In this document: positions 41,369 to 49,829 of the stretch, in pieces | How positions within the stretch are numbered: the first letter of the stretch is position 1 | How the letters are laid out: every line of letters begins with the position of its first letter | DNA from: Paenibacillus rhizosphaerae | Lineage (GTDB): Bacteria; Bacillota; Bacilli; Paenibacillales; Paenibacillaceae | Direction of reading: 5' to 3' | DNA length: 64,000 nucleotides | Assembly: GCF_014192015.1 (NCBI RefSeq) | Contig: NZ_JACHXJ010000002.1 | Coordinates: forward strand, 1,302,001 to 1,366,000 | Translations under genes and position numbers: made by a program | The notes under the pieces: generated by a model | The model's database searches: none | What the model was told of the DNA's origin: nothing | What the model saw: the letters and a program-made list of their open reading frames with translations, nothing else

Positions 41369-42241
41369 CTATACTTTACGCAGTTTACTGACGAATTCCT
41401 TTGGTGTGCACCCGTTGTAACGTTTGAACATTTTGTAGAAGTGGGCCATGTTCTCGTAACCGACATCTTCGGCGATGTTGGTGATGCTCCAATTTTCGGT
41501 GAGCAAGAGCCGTTCTGCTTTCTGTATCCTTTTCTGATTGACGTATTCAGTGAAAGAAACGCCCATTGTCTTTTTGAAAAACTTGGAGAAGTACGAATAG
41601 CTCATATGGGCCAAATCACTCACGTTCTGCAGCTCGATTTTGTCTCCGAGATGCATGTCAACATAAGTCAAGATGGGCAGTAACAACTGCGCATCGGAGG
41701 TATCTTGACGTTCCAGTAACCCCCGCCTATCGTGCCGCAGCAGTGTCAGCATTAAGCGCTTCACATGTATACTGGTCGCGATTTCATATCCCTTCGTCCT
41801 CTCATTCATTTCCTTGTAAATATCCGCGAAAATGCATTCAATCTCCCTATTTATCCCAGCGTGATGTTCCATGAAATCGTTGAGGCTATCTAGCGATCGA
41901 TCGATTTCCATGAAGACCCGGTAGTACATCTGCATGGCAGAATCGAGGTAGGCCTGGAGATCGACGTGGAGTACATGGTATACGAGCTTCTCTTCGCTGA
42001 TTTTTCTACCGAAATGAAGCTGCGATGATCCGATCACACAGCTCTCGCCTGCTTTCAAATGATAAACACGGTCCGGTATATGTACGTCGAGCCGACCCTG
42101 CTCGACCAGAATGAACTCAACCGGTTTATGAAAATGCCATATCCAATCGATCGGGTACTCGATTCCATCGTTGACCAACTGCCAAATCTTTAAGCATAGA
42201 ATAGGATTCTGGTATTCAATCGGTTCTTGGAATACTTCCAT
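41369..42241 (-). CDS. AraC-family regulator with cupin-like sensor, beside the GH26-like gene
   Basis: 290 residues. N-terminal cupin-like domain (WHFHKPVEFILVEQGRLDVHI, about residues 34-55). C-terminal pair of helix-turn-helix motifs (IELQNVSDLAHMSYSYFSKFF and ITNIAEDVGYENMAHFYKMF), resembling YesN/YtdP-type AraC regulators of sugar genes. Transcribed away from the secreted glycosidase across a 405-bp gap, suggesting it controls that gene. The inducer is unknown. Confidence 0.92.
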   Translation of the reverse strand: MEVFQEPIEYQNPILCLKIWQLVNDGIEYPIDWIWHFHKPVEFILVEQGRLDVHIPDRVYHLKAGESCVIGSSQLHFGRKISEEKLVYHVLHVDLQAYLDSAMQMYYRVFMEIDRSLDSLNDFMEHHAGINREIECIFADIYKEMNERTKGYEIATSIHVKRLMLTLLRHDRRGLLERQDTSDAQLLLPILTYVDMHLGDKIELQNVSDLAHMSYSYFSKFFKKTMGVSFTEYVNQKRIQKAERLLLTENWSITNIAEDVGYENMAHFYKMFKRYNGCTPKEFVSKLRKV

Positions 42242-42566
42242 GTAGTACTCTCTCCATCGAATTTAAGTTAGCGAAAATGGATACAAACAAGACAAAAAAC
42301 GGCATATACGCTTACATATGAACATTGTATTATCTCTATGATTATTATACACAACAAAAAGGAGATGAGGGTACACAGGGCGATAAGAAGGCTGAATACG
42401 TTCTAAGGGGGTGATCCATCGAACAACTTGGAGTAAGTACGTGCAGCACATGATTGGGATCTATTTCAGCAAGTATGGAAATTAGGTACCACCATTAAAC
42501 GAAAGAGTTCAATCGAAGAAGAGTGCTAAAACCGTGCCGAAGCCTTCTCTTAGTGAATCTCGAAAT

Positions 42567-42578
42567 GGAAGCGCTTCC
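42567..42578 (+). promoter_or_regulatory. Putative cre (CcpA) site before the GH26-like gene
   Basis: GGAAGCGCTTCC is a perfect 12-bp palindrome within TGGAAGCGCTTCCT, close to the cre consensus. It lies 69 bp upstream of the glycosidase start, so catabolite control is inferred. Apart from this site the 42242-42646 gap shows no gene. Confidence 0.55.
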
Positions 42579-42646
42579 TTACTACCGGTTCAAGTCGAGG
42601 ATATCGACCACATCAAGCAGTATATATGAAAAAGGAGGCTAAGAGG

Positions 42647-44566
42647 ATGAAAGTAAGTAAGATAATGATGTTGTTGCTAGTGGCGATTCTTATGGTTCCA
42701 GTAACTGGTGTAGCCAGTGCAGCAGGTAATGATGCGGCAAACAGCAACAGGGGGCAGTCAGCAGATGATGTTTGGCAAGATGCTTGGCGTGATAAGGATA
42801 ATGGTTTTGTCACGGCAGACGATATTAAAGGATTAAATGTTTACAAAGATGCCGGGCTTAGTCAAGATCCGTCGATTGATAGCTCAAAGGACATGAAGTT
42901 CCTGTTCAATAATGATAACTATACGCGCATCGTTAACTTTGCGGATGGTTACTTATTGACGATTCCAGGCACGAAGAATAATCCGAAATTTGATTTAGGT
43001 GCTCAGTATAACCGCTATTATGCTGCAGATGATTCCTATGTGCTCACCGTATCGAAAGAAGATAAAAATATTTATGGAGTGACCCCGGAGACTCCTCATG
43101 GAACACCAGAAGGGTGGGAGCCGTACTTCCGCGAGTGGCTCGTACCGTATATCGGTAATGCAGATTGGCTCAAGAATAATGGTCTGATCACGTTGCGTGA
43201 TTCTGGAGACAGGACGGATTTGCTTGATGGTTATACGGTGACAACGTTTAACTTAAAATTTGTTGATAAGCCGAACTTAGACTATCAGTACTACAATGTA
43301 GCCATCGTACGTGAGCAAAATGAGTATAAAGATTTCTTCTTGTTCGTCCATAAGTCGAAGACGAACGAAGTGGACGTCTTTGATCGTATCTTGCGGTCAT
43401 TTAAACAAATTGAGACGGTAGGTGCAGCGAAAAATCACATCGCACCTTATGAAGTGAACATTCCTGAGCAATGGAATGAAGAGACAAGGCGGTTCTACGA
43501 GCAGTATCGTACGAGCAATCATGTGAACTGGGGTTTCTTCACGAACTCGATGCCACAAGATAAAGAAACGGAAAATGTGAGGACAGTCCGTGAGAAATTG
43601 GCTGCGAACCAGTCAAGACTATCCAGCTCAATGGATTATCAATTTGACATTATGCCAACCTATTTACACTTAGGTTGGGGAGGTCAGCTGACTGAATTCC
43701 CGCTGCAATTAGCTAATGAATTTGCCGGCGGCAATGGTTTTAATGGTAAGCCGGTCTTGCAAGTATCGTACCAGTTCACTACAGATAACAATGGTATCTA
43801 TGCGAATAAAGGTGCATATACGCCAATGTTCGATATTCTCGATGGCAAATTTGATAACCACTTCCGGACCCTTGCTAAGCAGATCAAACAGTATGGCAAG
43901 CCGGTGTTTATCCGCTTGAATAATGAGATGGATTCTGATTGGGTCAGCTACTGTGGCTTAGCAACGCTGCTTGATAGTGAAGTATTTGTGCAAACTTGGC
44001 AGCGTATGTATGACATCTTCGCAGAAGAAGGCGTTGATAATACGATCTGGATGATTAATGGAATGGAGAAGTCGATACCATATTCCAACTGGGGCGATCT
44101 GATGAGCTATCTTCCAGGCAATGATTATGTGCAGGCTTATGCTTTATCACTATACTCAATGAATAATGATGGCAAACCGGAGTCTTTCTCTGACCAGCTA
44201 AAACGTATTTACGAGAGTAAAAAAGATTTTTTCGGTAAGTTACCATGGCATATCGGTGAATTCGGCTGCGCATCCGGTGGTGAGTTCGTTATTCAAAATG
44301 GTGAAGTGGTTTACACAGAGAAAGGGCGCTACCAAGCTGCGCAGGCATCATGGGTTAAAGAGATGTTTGACAGTTTGAAGAAGGGTGCCAACGGTAATAA
44401 GAACTACGAATATGCCAGTAATATTAAGGGAGCCGTATGGTTCTCCGTAAACGACTATGCCTATATTGAAGGCAAAGATTTGATCCAAAACTATATCGAG
44501 CTAGGTCCTGAACTGACCGACACGTTAAAAGAGTTCCGCAAAGGGTTCGTTCATAACAAAAAGTAG
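42647..44566 (+). CDS. Secreted glycoside hydrolase with a C-terminal GH26-like catalytic domain
   Basis: 639 residues from the ATG 8 bases after AAAGGAGG. Signal peptide KVSKIMMLLLVAILMVPVTG, cleavage about after ASA. Residues of about 30-270 form a domain I do not recognise (YAADDSYVLTVSKEDKN, FFLFVHKSKTNEVDVFDRIL). The rest reads as a clan GH-A barrel: PVFIRLNNEMDSDW supplies the acid/base Glu and HIGEFGCASGGE the nucleophile Glu, the GH26 (beta-mannanase-like) arrangement. Extracellular. No transporter adjoins it; a cre site and a divergent AraC regulator suggest carbon control. Confidence 0.85.
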   Translation: MKVSKIMMLLLVAILMVPVTGVASAAGNDAANSNRGQSADDVWQDAWRDKDNGFVTADDIKGLNVYKDAGLSQDPSIDSSKDMKFLFNNDNYTRIVNFADGYLLTIPGTKNNPKFDLGAQYNRYYAADDSYVLTVSKEDKNIYGVTPETPHGTPEGWEPYFREWLVPYIGNADWLKNNGLITLRDSGDRTDLLDGYTVTTFNLKFVDKPNLDYQYYNVAIVREQNEYKDFFLFVHKSKTNEVDVFDRILRSFKQIETVGAAKNHIAPYEVNIPEQWNEETRRFYEQYRTSNHVNWGFFTNSMPQDKETENVRTVREKLAANQSRLSSSMDYQFDIMPTYLHLGWGGQLTEFPLQLANEFAGGNGFNGKPVLQVSYQFTTDNNGIYANKGAYTPMFDILDGKFDNHFRTLAKQIKQYGKPVFIRLNNEMDSDWVSYCGLATLLDSEVFVQTWQRMYDIFAEEGVDNTIWMINGMEKSIPYSNWGDLMSYLPGNDYVQAYALSLYSMNNDGKPESFSDQLKRIYESKKDFFGKLPWHIGEFGCASGGEFVIQNGEVVYTEKGRYQAAQASWVKEMFDSLKKGANGNKNYEYASNIKGAVWFSVNDYAYIEGKDLIQNYIELGPELTDTLKEFRKGFVHNKK

Positions 44567-44610
44567 TAATCACAGTGAAGAGTTAGGAGGCAAATAATTA
44601 TTAATAATAA

Positions 44611-44647
44611 AAACAACTCGGCATTCATAAACCGAGTTGTTTTTTTA
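44611..44647 (+). terminator. Rho-independent terminator after the glycosidase
   Basis: AAACAACTCGG/CCGAGTTGTTT stem around a 10-base loop with a T-run. Confidence 0.92.
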
Positions 44648-44673
44648 TTTCCCTAAATTTTTCACTTAACTCA

Positions 44674-45627
44674 CTAGCTATGAATCAATGCCAAAGATAC
44701 TCTCCACAACTGTTCAGCCGCGTCGGGATCCATTGCGTAAGAGGCGACCCCCGACGGGGTCTCTGCCATACGGGGTCCGACCTCGTTGCAATTTTCAAAA
44801 TATCGGCCGCCGATCCCGTTTAATAAGGGAGACGTTGCCAATAGTATGGAGGTAGCGGCGCCCTGCTGAGGGGTCTTCCAGATGATCTCGGGATAGCCTA
44901 TTCTTGTCTCGTTTAGCTTGTCGATCTGCTCGGGAGTGATCTGTATACGATCAACTCCCGGGGTTCGCACACCGCCAGGCATCAAAGCATTTGCTGTGAT
45001 CCCGTCGTTGATCCAGCGTTTTGAAGCTTCCACAGCGAACAGTATGTTAGCTGTTTTGGATTGTCCATAGGCAAGAAACGGGTCATAAGGACGACGCAGG
45101 AAGTGAATATCACCAAACACCACCGGCGAGCGGAGATGCCCTGCGGAACTAACTGAGACCACGCGGGCGCCGTCTGCCGCAGCCAGAGCATCGTGAAGTC
45201 CGGTGGCTAGAGCAAAATGTCCCAAATGATTGGTAGCGAATTGAAGCTCCCAGCCTTCGGGGGTTCGCATCTCGGGCGTTGCCATAATGCCAGCGTTGTT
45301 GATCAAGATGTGCAGCGGCCCACTCCATGAAGCAGCGAATGAGGCTATCGAGGATCGATCGGTAAGATTTAATGGCAACACCTTAACGAGTGGATTCCCC
45401 GTGGTTACAGCAATATCTTCAGCTGCGAGCTTGCCTGCATTGAGGTTGCGAACAGCCAATGTCACTTCGGCCCCCGCTTCAGCCAAAGCCCGGGCCGTTT
45501 CAAGGCCGATGCCGGATGTGGCTCCCGTCACGACAGCTTTGCGACCCGCAAGATTGATCCCTGCAACGACCTCGCTTGCTGTCGATTCGGAATGAAATGG
45601 GGTTGTAATCAATGAGGACTCGGACAT
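44674..45627 (-). CDS. Short-chain dehydrogenase/reductase (SDR), more distant member
   Basis: 317 residues; AAGGAAATC precedes the ATG. Classical motifs are intact: TGATSGIG near residue 38, NNAG near residue 112 and YGQSKTAN near residue 195. Same retinol-dehydrogenase-like architecture as the three SDRs at 1464, 2628 and 15390, but more diverged (TGATSGIG instead of TGGYSG). Divergent from an AraC regulator across about 200 bp, an arrangement common for aldehyde- or solvent-responsive SDRs. Substrate unknown. Confidence 0.92.
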   Translation of the reverse strand: MSESSLITTPFHSESTASEVVAGINLAGRKAVVTGATSGIGLETARALAEAGAEVTLAVRNLNAGKLAAEDIAVTTGNPLVKVLPLNLTDRSSIASFAASWSGPLHILINNAGIMATPEMRTPEGWELQFATNHLGHFALATGLHDALAAADGARVVSVSSAGHLRSPVVFGDIHFLRRPYDPFLAYGQSKTANILFAVEASKRWINDGITANALMPGGVRTPGVDRIQITPEQIDKLNETRIGYPEIIWKTPQQGAATSILLATSPLLNGIGGRYFENCNEVGPRMAETPSGVASYAMDPDAAEQLWRVSLALIHS

Positions 45628-45835
45628 TGTGATTTCCTTCTTTCCTGATTTTCTAATCTCAAGGTTATTATGACTTGAATGGATCTATCGAAATAGTTTG
45701 TTTCTGCTTAAAACTTGCTCAAAACTGTAAATGTTAGAAACTGTTCTTTGCCTTTATCCAGAATTAAGTTACGATTACAAGAAAGGTTTCCAACGAGCTT
45801 CTGGGGATCCATCAAAGTAAAAGTTGGTGATTATT

Positions 45836-46771
45836 GTGGGAGAGCGGCAAATCAAGCACTACCATTTATTTACGGAAAGCACCCAATCAAAAACGTATTT
45901 GGATCAAATGCTGGAAATTGCGAAACGAATTACCCTATTCGAGGGTCGTACCCAGACGATGATTCCGTTTTTAACGACGATGCGGTATAGTCGGCAGACT
46001 TCGGAAATTTCGGGTATTTTGACTCCTGCGATTTGTCTGATTCTACAGGGTGCCAAGAAACTTCATCTTGGCCATGAGGTCATTGATTATCATGCTGGGG
46101 ATTACTTGGTATCTGTTATTGATATTCCGGCATCCGCAGAAATTATTGGGGCTACAAAGCAATCACCCTATATCGGTCTGCGCGTTGATTTTACGATGGA
46201 AGAGATCGCTACTGTGGTTATGGAGGCTGGCCTTGATTTTAAACCAAAACATAAAAAGTTGAATACCGGAGCATACGTCGGGACAGCCGACGAAGGTTTG
46301 GTGGAGTCTTTTTACCGTCTGCTCAAGCTAATCGAGAAACCGAATGCAAATCGTTATTTGTCTTCGCTGATGAAACGCGAGATGATCTTTCAGTTGCTCT
46401 CTGGGGATGCAGGGCATATTTTTTTTCAACAAGTCATGATGGATCGGCAAGACGAGGGGATTGGCAAAGTCATCGCATGGATCAAAGAGAATTATGCTCA
46501 ATCGATTACCATAAAGGAATTAGCAAAATTATCGAACATGAGCGTATCCGGGCTGCATCATAAGTTTAAAGCCGTTACAACATTAGGACCTGTACAATAT
46601 CAAAAGCAGCTTCGGCTATATGAAGCCAGGCGTCTTATGCTGGGTGGCGCAATGAATGTAACTGCAGCAGCTATGCAAGTCGGTTATGAAAATGTATCGC
46701 AATTTAGCCGGGAATACCGCAGGCTTTTTGGATCTTCACCATCTAAAGACATGAAAGCTTTTGAAAAATAG
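45836..46771 (+). CDS. AraC-family regulator (AraC_N type, YqhC-like) divergent from the SDR
   Basis: 311 residues if started at the GTG behind GGTGA; a TTG at 45824 is also in frame and the start is uncertain. The N-terminal domain (SEISGILTPAICLILQGAKKLHLG, DYLVSVIDIPASAEI) is the arabinose-binding-like AraC_N fold. The C-terminal double helix-turn-helix reads ITIKELAKLSNMSVSGLHHKF and VTAAAMQVGYENVSQFSREY. YqhC-type members activate neighbouring reductases in response to aldehydes, which fits the divergent SDR. Confidence 0.9.
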   Translation: MGERQIKHYHLFTESTQSKTYLDQMLEIAKRITLFEGRTQTMIPFLTTMRYSRQTSEISGILTPAICLILQGAKKLHLGHEVIDYHAGDYLVSVIDIPASAEIIGATKQSPYIGLRVDFTMEEIATVVMEAGLDFKPKHKKLNTGAYVGTADEGLVESFYRLLKLIEKPNANRYLSSLMKREMIFQLLSGDAGHIFFQQVMMDRQDEGIGKVIAWIKENYAQSITIKELAKLSNMSVSGLHHKFKAVTTLGPVQYQKQLRLYEARRLMLGGAMNVTAAAMQVGYENVSQFSREYRRLFGSSPSKDMKAFEK

Positions 46772-46852
46772 CCCCGGAATAGAGAGGATCAAAAAGGACA
46801 GATTTCGTCGTTAGACATGTGAATGGTTCAGCAGAACGGCATACACGCTAAT

Positions 46853-46875
46853 AAGCCGCGTAGCTGCGGTTTTTT
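46853..46875 (+). terminator. Hairpin terminator, copy C of the dispersed family
   Basis: AAGCCGC-GTAGCT-GCGGTTT with a T-run, flanked by ATACACGCTAAT and TTGTGTTAACG as in copies B and E. Lies 81 bp after the AraC stop. Confidence 0.75.
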
Positions 46876-46947
46876 GTGTTAACGATGAATGGCGGTCGGT
46901 CGGACTTCAAGGGGAAGCAAGCGTTACGGCAATTTACAAACAATGGG

Positions 46948-46987
46948 AAAACCCTCATCTATCATGGTATGATAGGTGAGGGTTTTT
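46948..46987. terminator. Bidirectional terminator between AraC and HAD genes
   Basis: AAACCCTCATCTATCAT and ATGATAGGTGAGGGTTT pair with one wobble around a 3-base loop, T-rich on both strands. Confidence 0.88.
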
Positions 46988-46994
46988 AACGTGT

Positions 46995-47795
46995 TTAGAA
47001 GTTAGGATCCGTGCGGCATATTCCGAGTTGAGCCAGAGCGTATGCTACGCCATCTTCTTCACATGGTCGGGTCACCATATGTGCCTGTTTCTGCACGTGA
47101 GCTGGCGAGTTAGCAACGGCTACCGCATAGCCAGCCTCGGCAAACATCGGCATATCGTTATCATGGTTCCCGATGGCAAGCACGTCCTCCGTGGCTATCT
47201 GAAGATGCTGTTTGAGGAAACGAAGCGCCTCCCCTTTGTTGGCCTGCGCGTTGGTGATTTCAATGTTGCTGTTATCGCTTGGATGGATTTGCAGCGGGAG
47301 AGTCTGGAGGTCTCTGATGATAGCGGCTAGCTTGGCATCATCATCCTGCACGTAAATTTTACAATACGTCTCACTCAGTGGAATCGGACCGATGAAGACA
47401 GGCAAGTCCGGATAATCCCTTCGAATCGAATCGACCAGATGGGATTCCTCTGCCGCGAACATGGCATCACGTGTGTACATGCGGTAGCGTGCCCGGTGCT
47501 TTTCAATCGTACGTATAATTTGGGGAAGATGCTCCGTTCGAATCGGAAAAGAGATCAGTTCTTTCTGGCCCGGAATATCGTACACGTTGGCGCCGTTGCT
47601 GGCGAACAAGTAGGCTGCGCCTTGAAACCGCTCCGCGAAGGGCAGCGCGGCGGCGAACATTTTTCCGGTGATAATGGCCACGATGCACCCCTGGTGTATA
47701 GCATCATTCACGGCATTGCGGTTTGCGTCGCTCAGATACAGCCGGCGGTCAATCGTAGTGCCGTCCAGATCCAGAGCGATCAGTTTGAATTTCAT
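46995..47795 (-). CDS. Cof-type HAD-family sugar-phosphate phosphatase
   Basis: 266 residues from the ATG after AAGGAGG. HAD motif I is LIALDLDGTT (nucleophile Asp about residue 10), motif II IITGK, motif III Lys in NKGEAL, motif IV GNHDNDMPMF. The C2-cap segment in the middle is that of Cof/YwpJ proteins, which dephosphorylate sugar phosphates and related metabolites. Second gene of a two-gene operon behind a SIS-domain protein; the DeoR-type box array upstream puts it in the amino-sugar-like regulon. Confidence 0.92.
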   Translation of the reverse strand: MKFKLIALDLDGTTIDRRLYLSDANRNAVNDAIHQGCIVAIITGKMFAAALPFAERFQGAAYLFASNGANVYDIPGQKELISFPIRTEHLPQIIRTIEKHRARYRMYTRDAMFAAEESHLVDSIRRDYPDLPVFIGPIPLSETYCKIYVQDDDAKLAAIIRDLQTLPLQIHPSDNSNIEITNAQANKGEALRFLKQHLQIATEDVLAIGNHDNDMPMFAEAGYAVAVANSPAHVQKQAHMVTRPCEEDGVAYALAQLGICRTDPNF

Positions 47796-47827
47796 GGTTC
47801 CTCCTTGCATGCAAGCTGCCCAATCGA

Positions 47828-48568
47828 TTATTGGTAATGAATTTGGTGTCGGTATTGCTTCAGCAGCCTCATATTGTGCTCATCTCCTCCTTCGAGGTTG
47901 GCTGACAGGAAGACCGGCGGAGTCATGCCTCGATGAATTAACAGCTCGATCGTCTGCGAAATGACCGCATGCATCATCGTAACCCCGGTCACCGTGGAGA
48001 GCGGAGCTGTTTTGACTTGCAGCCCATCGATTGACAGCGCCGCATCGCCCTTTTCACCCATGACGTCCAAAATGAGGTCTGCGAGCTCAAACAAGCGCTT
48101 ACCGCTGGAATGCCGGCTTTCGACATCCGACGAATAGGCGATCGATGTAAGGGCAATGACCTTCACGCCATGATTCTTTGCCCACAACGCCAGTTCAACG
48201 GGGACGGTGTTGCGCCCGGAGACGGAAGCGATAATGAGCACATCGCCCTGCTTGAGCGCGGTCTCCGAAAGCACCGCTTCGGCCAGCCCCGATATGCGTT
48301 CGAATTTGGTGGTGCGCGTGGTAGGAAAGGTCTCCAAGGTCATGCCCGGCAAAAAAATGGGATTCATCAGGATGAATCCTCCTGCCCTGTAAAACACCTC
48401 CTGCGCGAAGAGGCTTGAATGGCTGCATCCCGTGATATAGATGGAGCCTCCCTGTTCCACGGTGTCTGCCAATACATGCGAGGTCTGCTGCATTGCCTCA
48501 TGCTGTTCTTCCAAGACTTGAACCAGGTTATCCGTTACGGCTTGAAAATAACGCTTAATTTGCAGCAT
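47828..48568 (-). CDS. SIS-domain sugar-phosphate-binding protein (COG4821-like), 1
   Basis: 246 residues. One SIS fold: TGCSHSSLFAQEVFYRAGG (about residues 47-65) and VLIIASVSGRNTVPVELAL (about 110-128) bind the sugar phosphate; HSSGKRLFELADLILD is a conserved stretch near 155-170. SIS domains isomerise or cleave phosphosugars such as glucosamine-6-phosphate or MurNAc-6-phosphate. It is paralogous to the protein at 56300, which ends the opposite operon. Its promoter is consensus (TTGACA, 17 bp, TAAAAT) with DeoR-type boxes in the spacer. Confidence 0.9.
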   Translation of the reverse strand: MLQIKRYFQAVTDNLVQVLEEQHEAMQQTSHVLADTVEQGGSIYITGCSHSSLFAQEVFYRAGGFILMNPIFLPGMTLETFPTTRTTKFERISGLAEAVLSETALKQGDVLIIASVSGRNTVPVELALWAKNHGVKVIALTSIAYSSDVESRHSSGKRLFELADLILDVMGEKGDAALSIDGLQVKTAPLSTVTGVTMMHAVISQTIELLIHRGMTPPVFLSANLEGGDEHNMRLLKQYRHQIHYQ

Positions 48569-48624
48569 AGCATATCCTCCCCGTTACGATTCAGCTGAAC
48601 CATACGACCCGAACTCCAGAAATT

Positions 48625-48736
48625 TTTCGTTTCTCTTTCCTTGTGACTAGATTTTATCTTCGATCATTTTCGTTGTCAAACAGTTTTCTTTCGATTTTTT
48701 TCCTGTTATAGTAGTTATAGCTGTATAATGAAACGA
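48625..48736. promoter_or_regulatory. Divergent promoter region with DeoR-type boxes
   Basis: Minus-strand promoter for the SIS/HAD genes: TTGACA (48679-48674), 17 bp, TAAAAT (48656-48651). Boxes TTTCGTTTC (48625-48633), TTTTCGTTG (48667-48675), TTTCGATTT (about 48689-48697) and, inverted, GAAACGA (48730-48736). A TATAAT at 48724-48729 faces the deoR-family gene. TTTCGTTT repeats are classical targets of DeoR/AgaR-type repressors. Confidence 0.7.
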
Positions 48737-48782
48737 TTAACAAGTCCTATTATATACATAAAACAGAGGTGGAGAAGAAAAG

Positions 48783-49556
48783 ATGCATGCCATGCAACGT
48801 CGAAGCGAAATTTTGAAGATGATTAGAGAGAACGGGTTTAAAAGGGTTTCGGAGCTGAGGGATATATTCCAAGTATCCGAAGTGACCATCCGTTCCGATC
48901 TGCGAACGCTGGAGGAGGAAGGAAAGATCGAGCGCAATTACGGGGGAGCGATGGTGAAGGATGAGCAGGAATCACCTACGTTTTCGGAGACCTCCTGGCT
49001 TCTAAGCGAAACGAAGTCGGCCATCGCCAAGGCTGCCGTCGATTTGATCCAGCCGGGGGATAGCCTTTTTCTGGACGGAAGCTCAACGACAGTGCTGCTG
49101 GCCAATCTGGCACGGCATATCGAGAATGTGACGATCATCAGCAATTCCATCCCCGTATTCGAACAGCTGAAAGAAATGACGACGGCTACGCTTATAGGGA
49201 TCCCCGGCACGCTAAATCCGAGAACCCAAACGTTCGTCGGACCGTATGCAGAGAAAATGATCAACGATCTTCGGGCTACCAAAACCTTTATCAGTCCCAA
49301 AGGGGTCCTGCTTGAGGGATTGCGTGACATCACGATGGTGGAGGCGGATATCCGCAAACGGATGATGGATTCCGGCAGCGAGGTCATCGTGCTGGCAGAC
49401 CACAGCAAATTCAACAACAACCGTACCTTGATCCGAATCGACAGCTTCGACGGGGTGAACACCATCATTACCGATCGGCTGCCGGATGATTCGTACATGG
49501 GTATTTTTGAGGAGAAGAATATCCGGGTGATCATCGCGGAGGCGAATGAAGAATAA
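48783..49556 (+). CDS. DeoR-family repressor (AgaR/GlcR-like)
   Basis: 257 residues; GGAG stands 8 bases before the ATG. N-terminal helix-turn-helix RRSEILKMIRENGFKRVSEL to VSEVTIRSDLRTLEEEGKIER (residues 5-50). The C-terminal sugar-phosphate sensor domain resembles a phosphosugar isomerase (SLFLDGSSTTVLLANLA, then the conserved Lys/Asp region VIVLADHSKFN). Placed between the SIS/HAD operon and the six-gene transport/hydrolase operon, both of which carry the same type of boxes; it most likely represses both until a phosphorylated sugar accumulates. Confidence 0.94.
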   Translation: MHAMQRRSEILKMIRENGFKRVSELRDIFQVSEVTIRSDLRTLEEEGKIERNYGGAMVKDEQESPTFSETSWLLSETKSAIAKAAVDLIQPGDSLFLDGSSTTVLLANLARHIENVTIISNSIPVFEQLKEMTTATLIGIPGTLNPRTQTFVGPYAEKMINDLRATKTFISPKGVLLEGLRDITMVEADIRKRMMDSGSEVIVLADHSKFNNNRTLIRIDSFDGVNTIITDRLPDDSYMGIFEEKNIRVIIAEANEE

Positions 49557-49585
49557 TGTCATATTGTATTCCACACTGACAGCTG

Positions 49586-49625
49586 GCCCTTGAGTACAGG
49601 AATGTACTTGACGGGCTATTTTTTT
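49586..49625 (+). terminator. Rho-independent terminator after the DeoR gene
   Basis: GCCCTTGAGTAC pairs with GTACTTGACGGGC (one bulge, two wobbles) around AGGAAT, then A plus seven T. Confidence 0.85.
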
Positions 49626-49706
49626 GTCCACGCATTCGTACAACGAAAAGAATAAAAGAACATTATTTTCGTTTTTCCTCTTTTTAAAAATATAAATTTA
49701 TTCTTA

Positions 49707-49811
49707 TTGACATTTTGATGAACACCAATCTATAATCGAAACAAATTCGAAAACAATTTTACTTTCGATTTTCGTTTACTTTTGTTATCGAAAGTTGTTT
49801 TTCGAAAAATG
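49707..49811 (+). promoter_or_regulatory. Promoter and DeoR-type operator array of the transport/hydrolase operon
   Basis: TTGACA (49707-49712), 18 bp, TATAAT (49731-49736): both elements are consensus. From the -10 to 49811 there are at least five TTCGAAA/TTTCGA-like boxes in both orientations (CGAAACA, TTCGAAAACA, TTTCGATTTTCGTTT, ATCGAAAG, TTTTTCGAAAAA). Repression by the adjacent DeoR-family protein is strongly suggested. Confidence 0.75.
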
Positions 49812-49829
49812 TTGTTAAGGGGGAATAAA

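Noticed and set aside
26768..46940. TTACGGCAATTT occurs at about 26,770 and 46,924, possibly ends of a mobile element
   Set aside because: Only 12 identical bases in a row; in 64 kb many chance 12-mers of this sort are expected, and the flanks do not agree.
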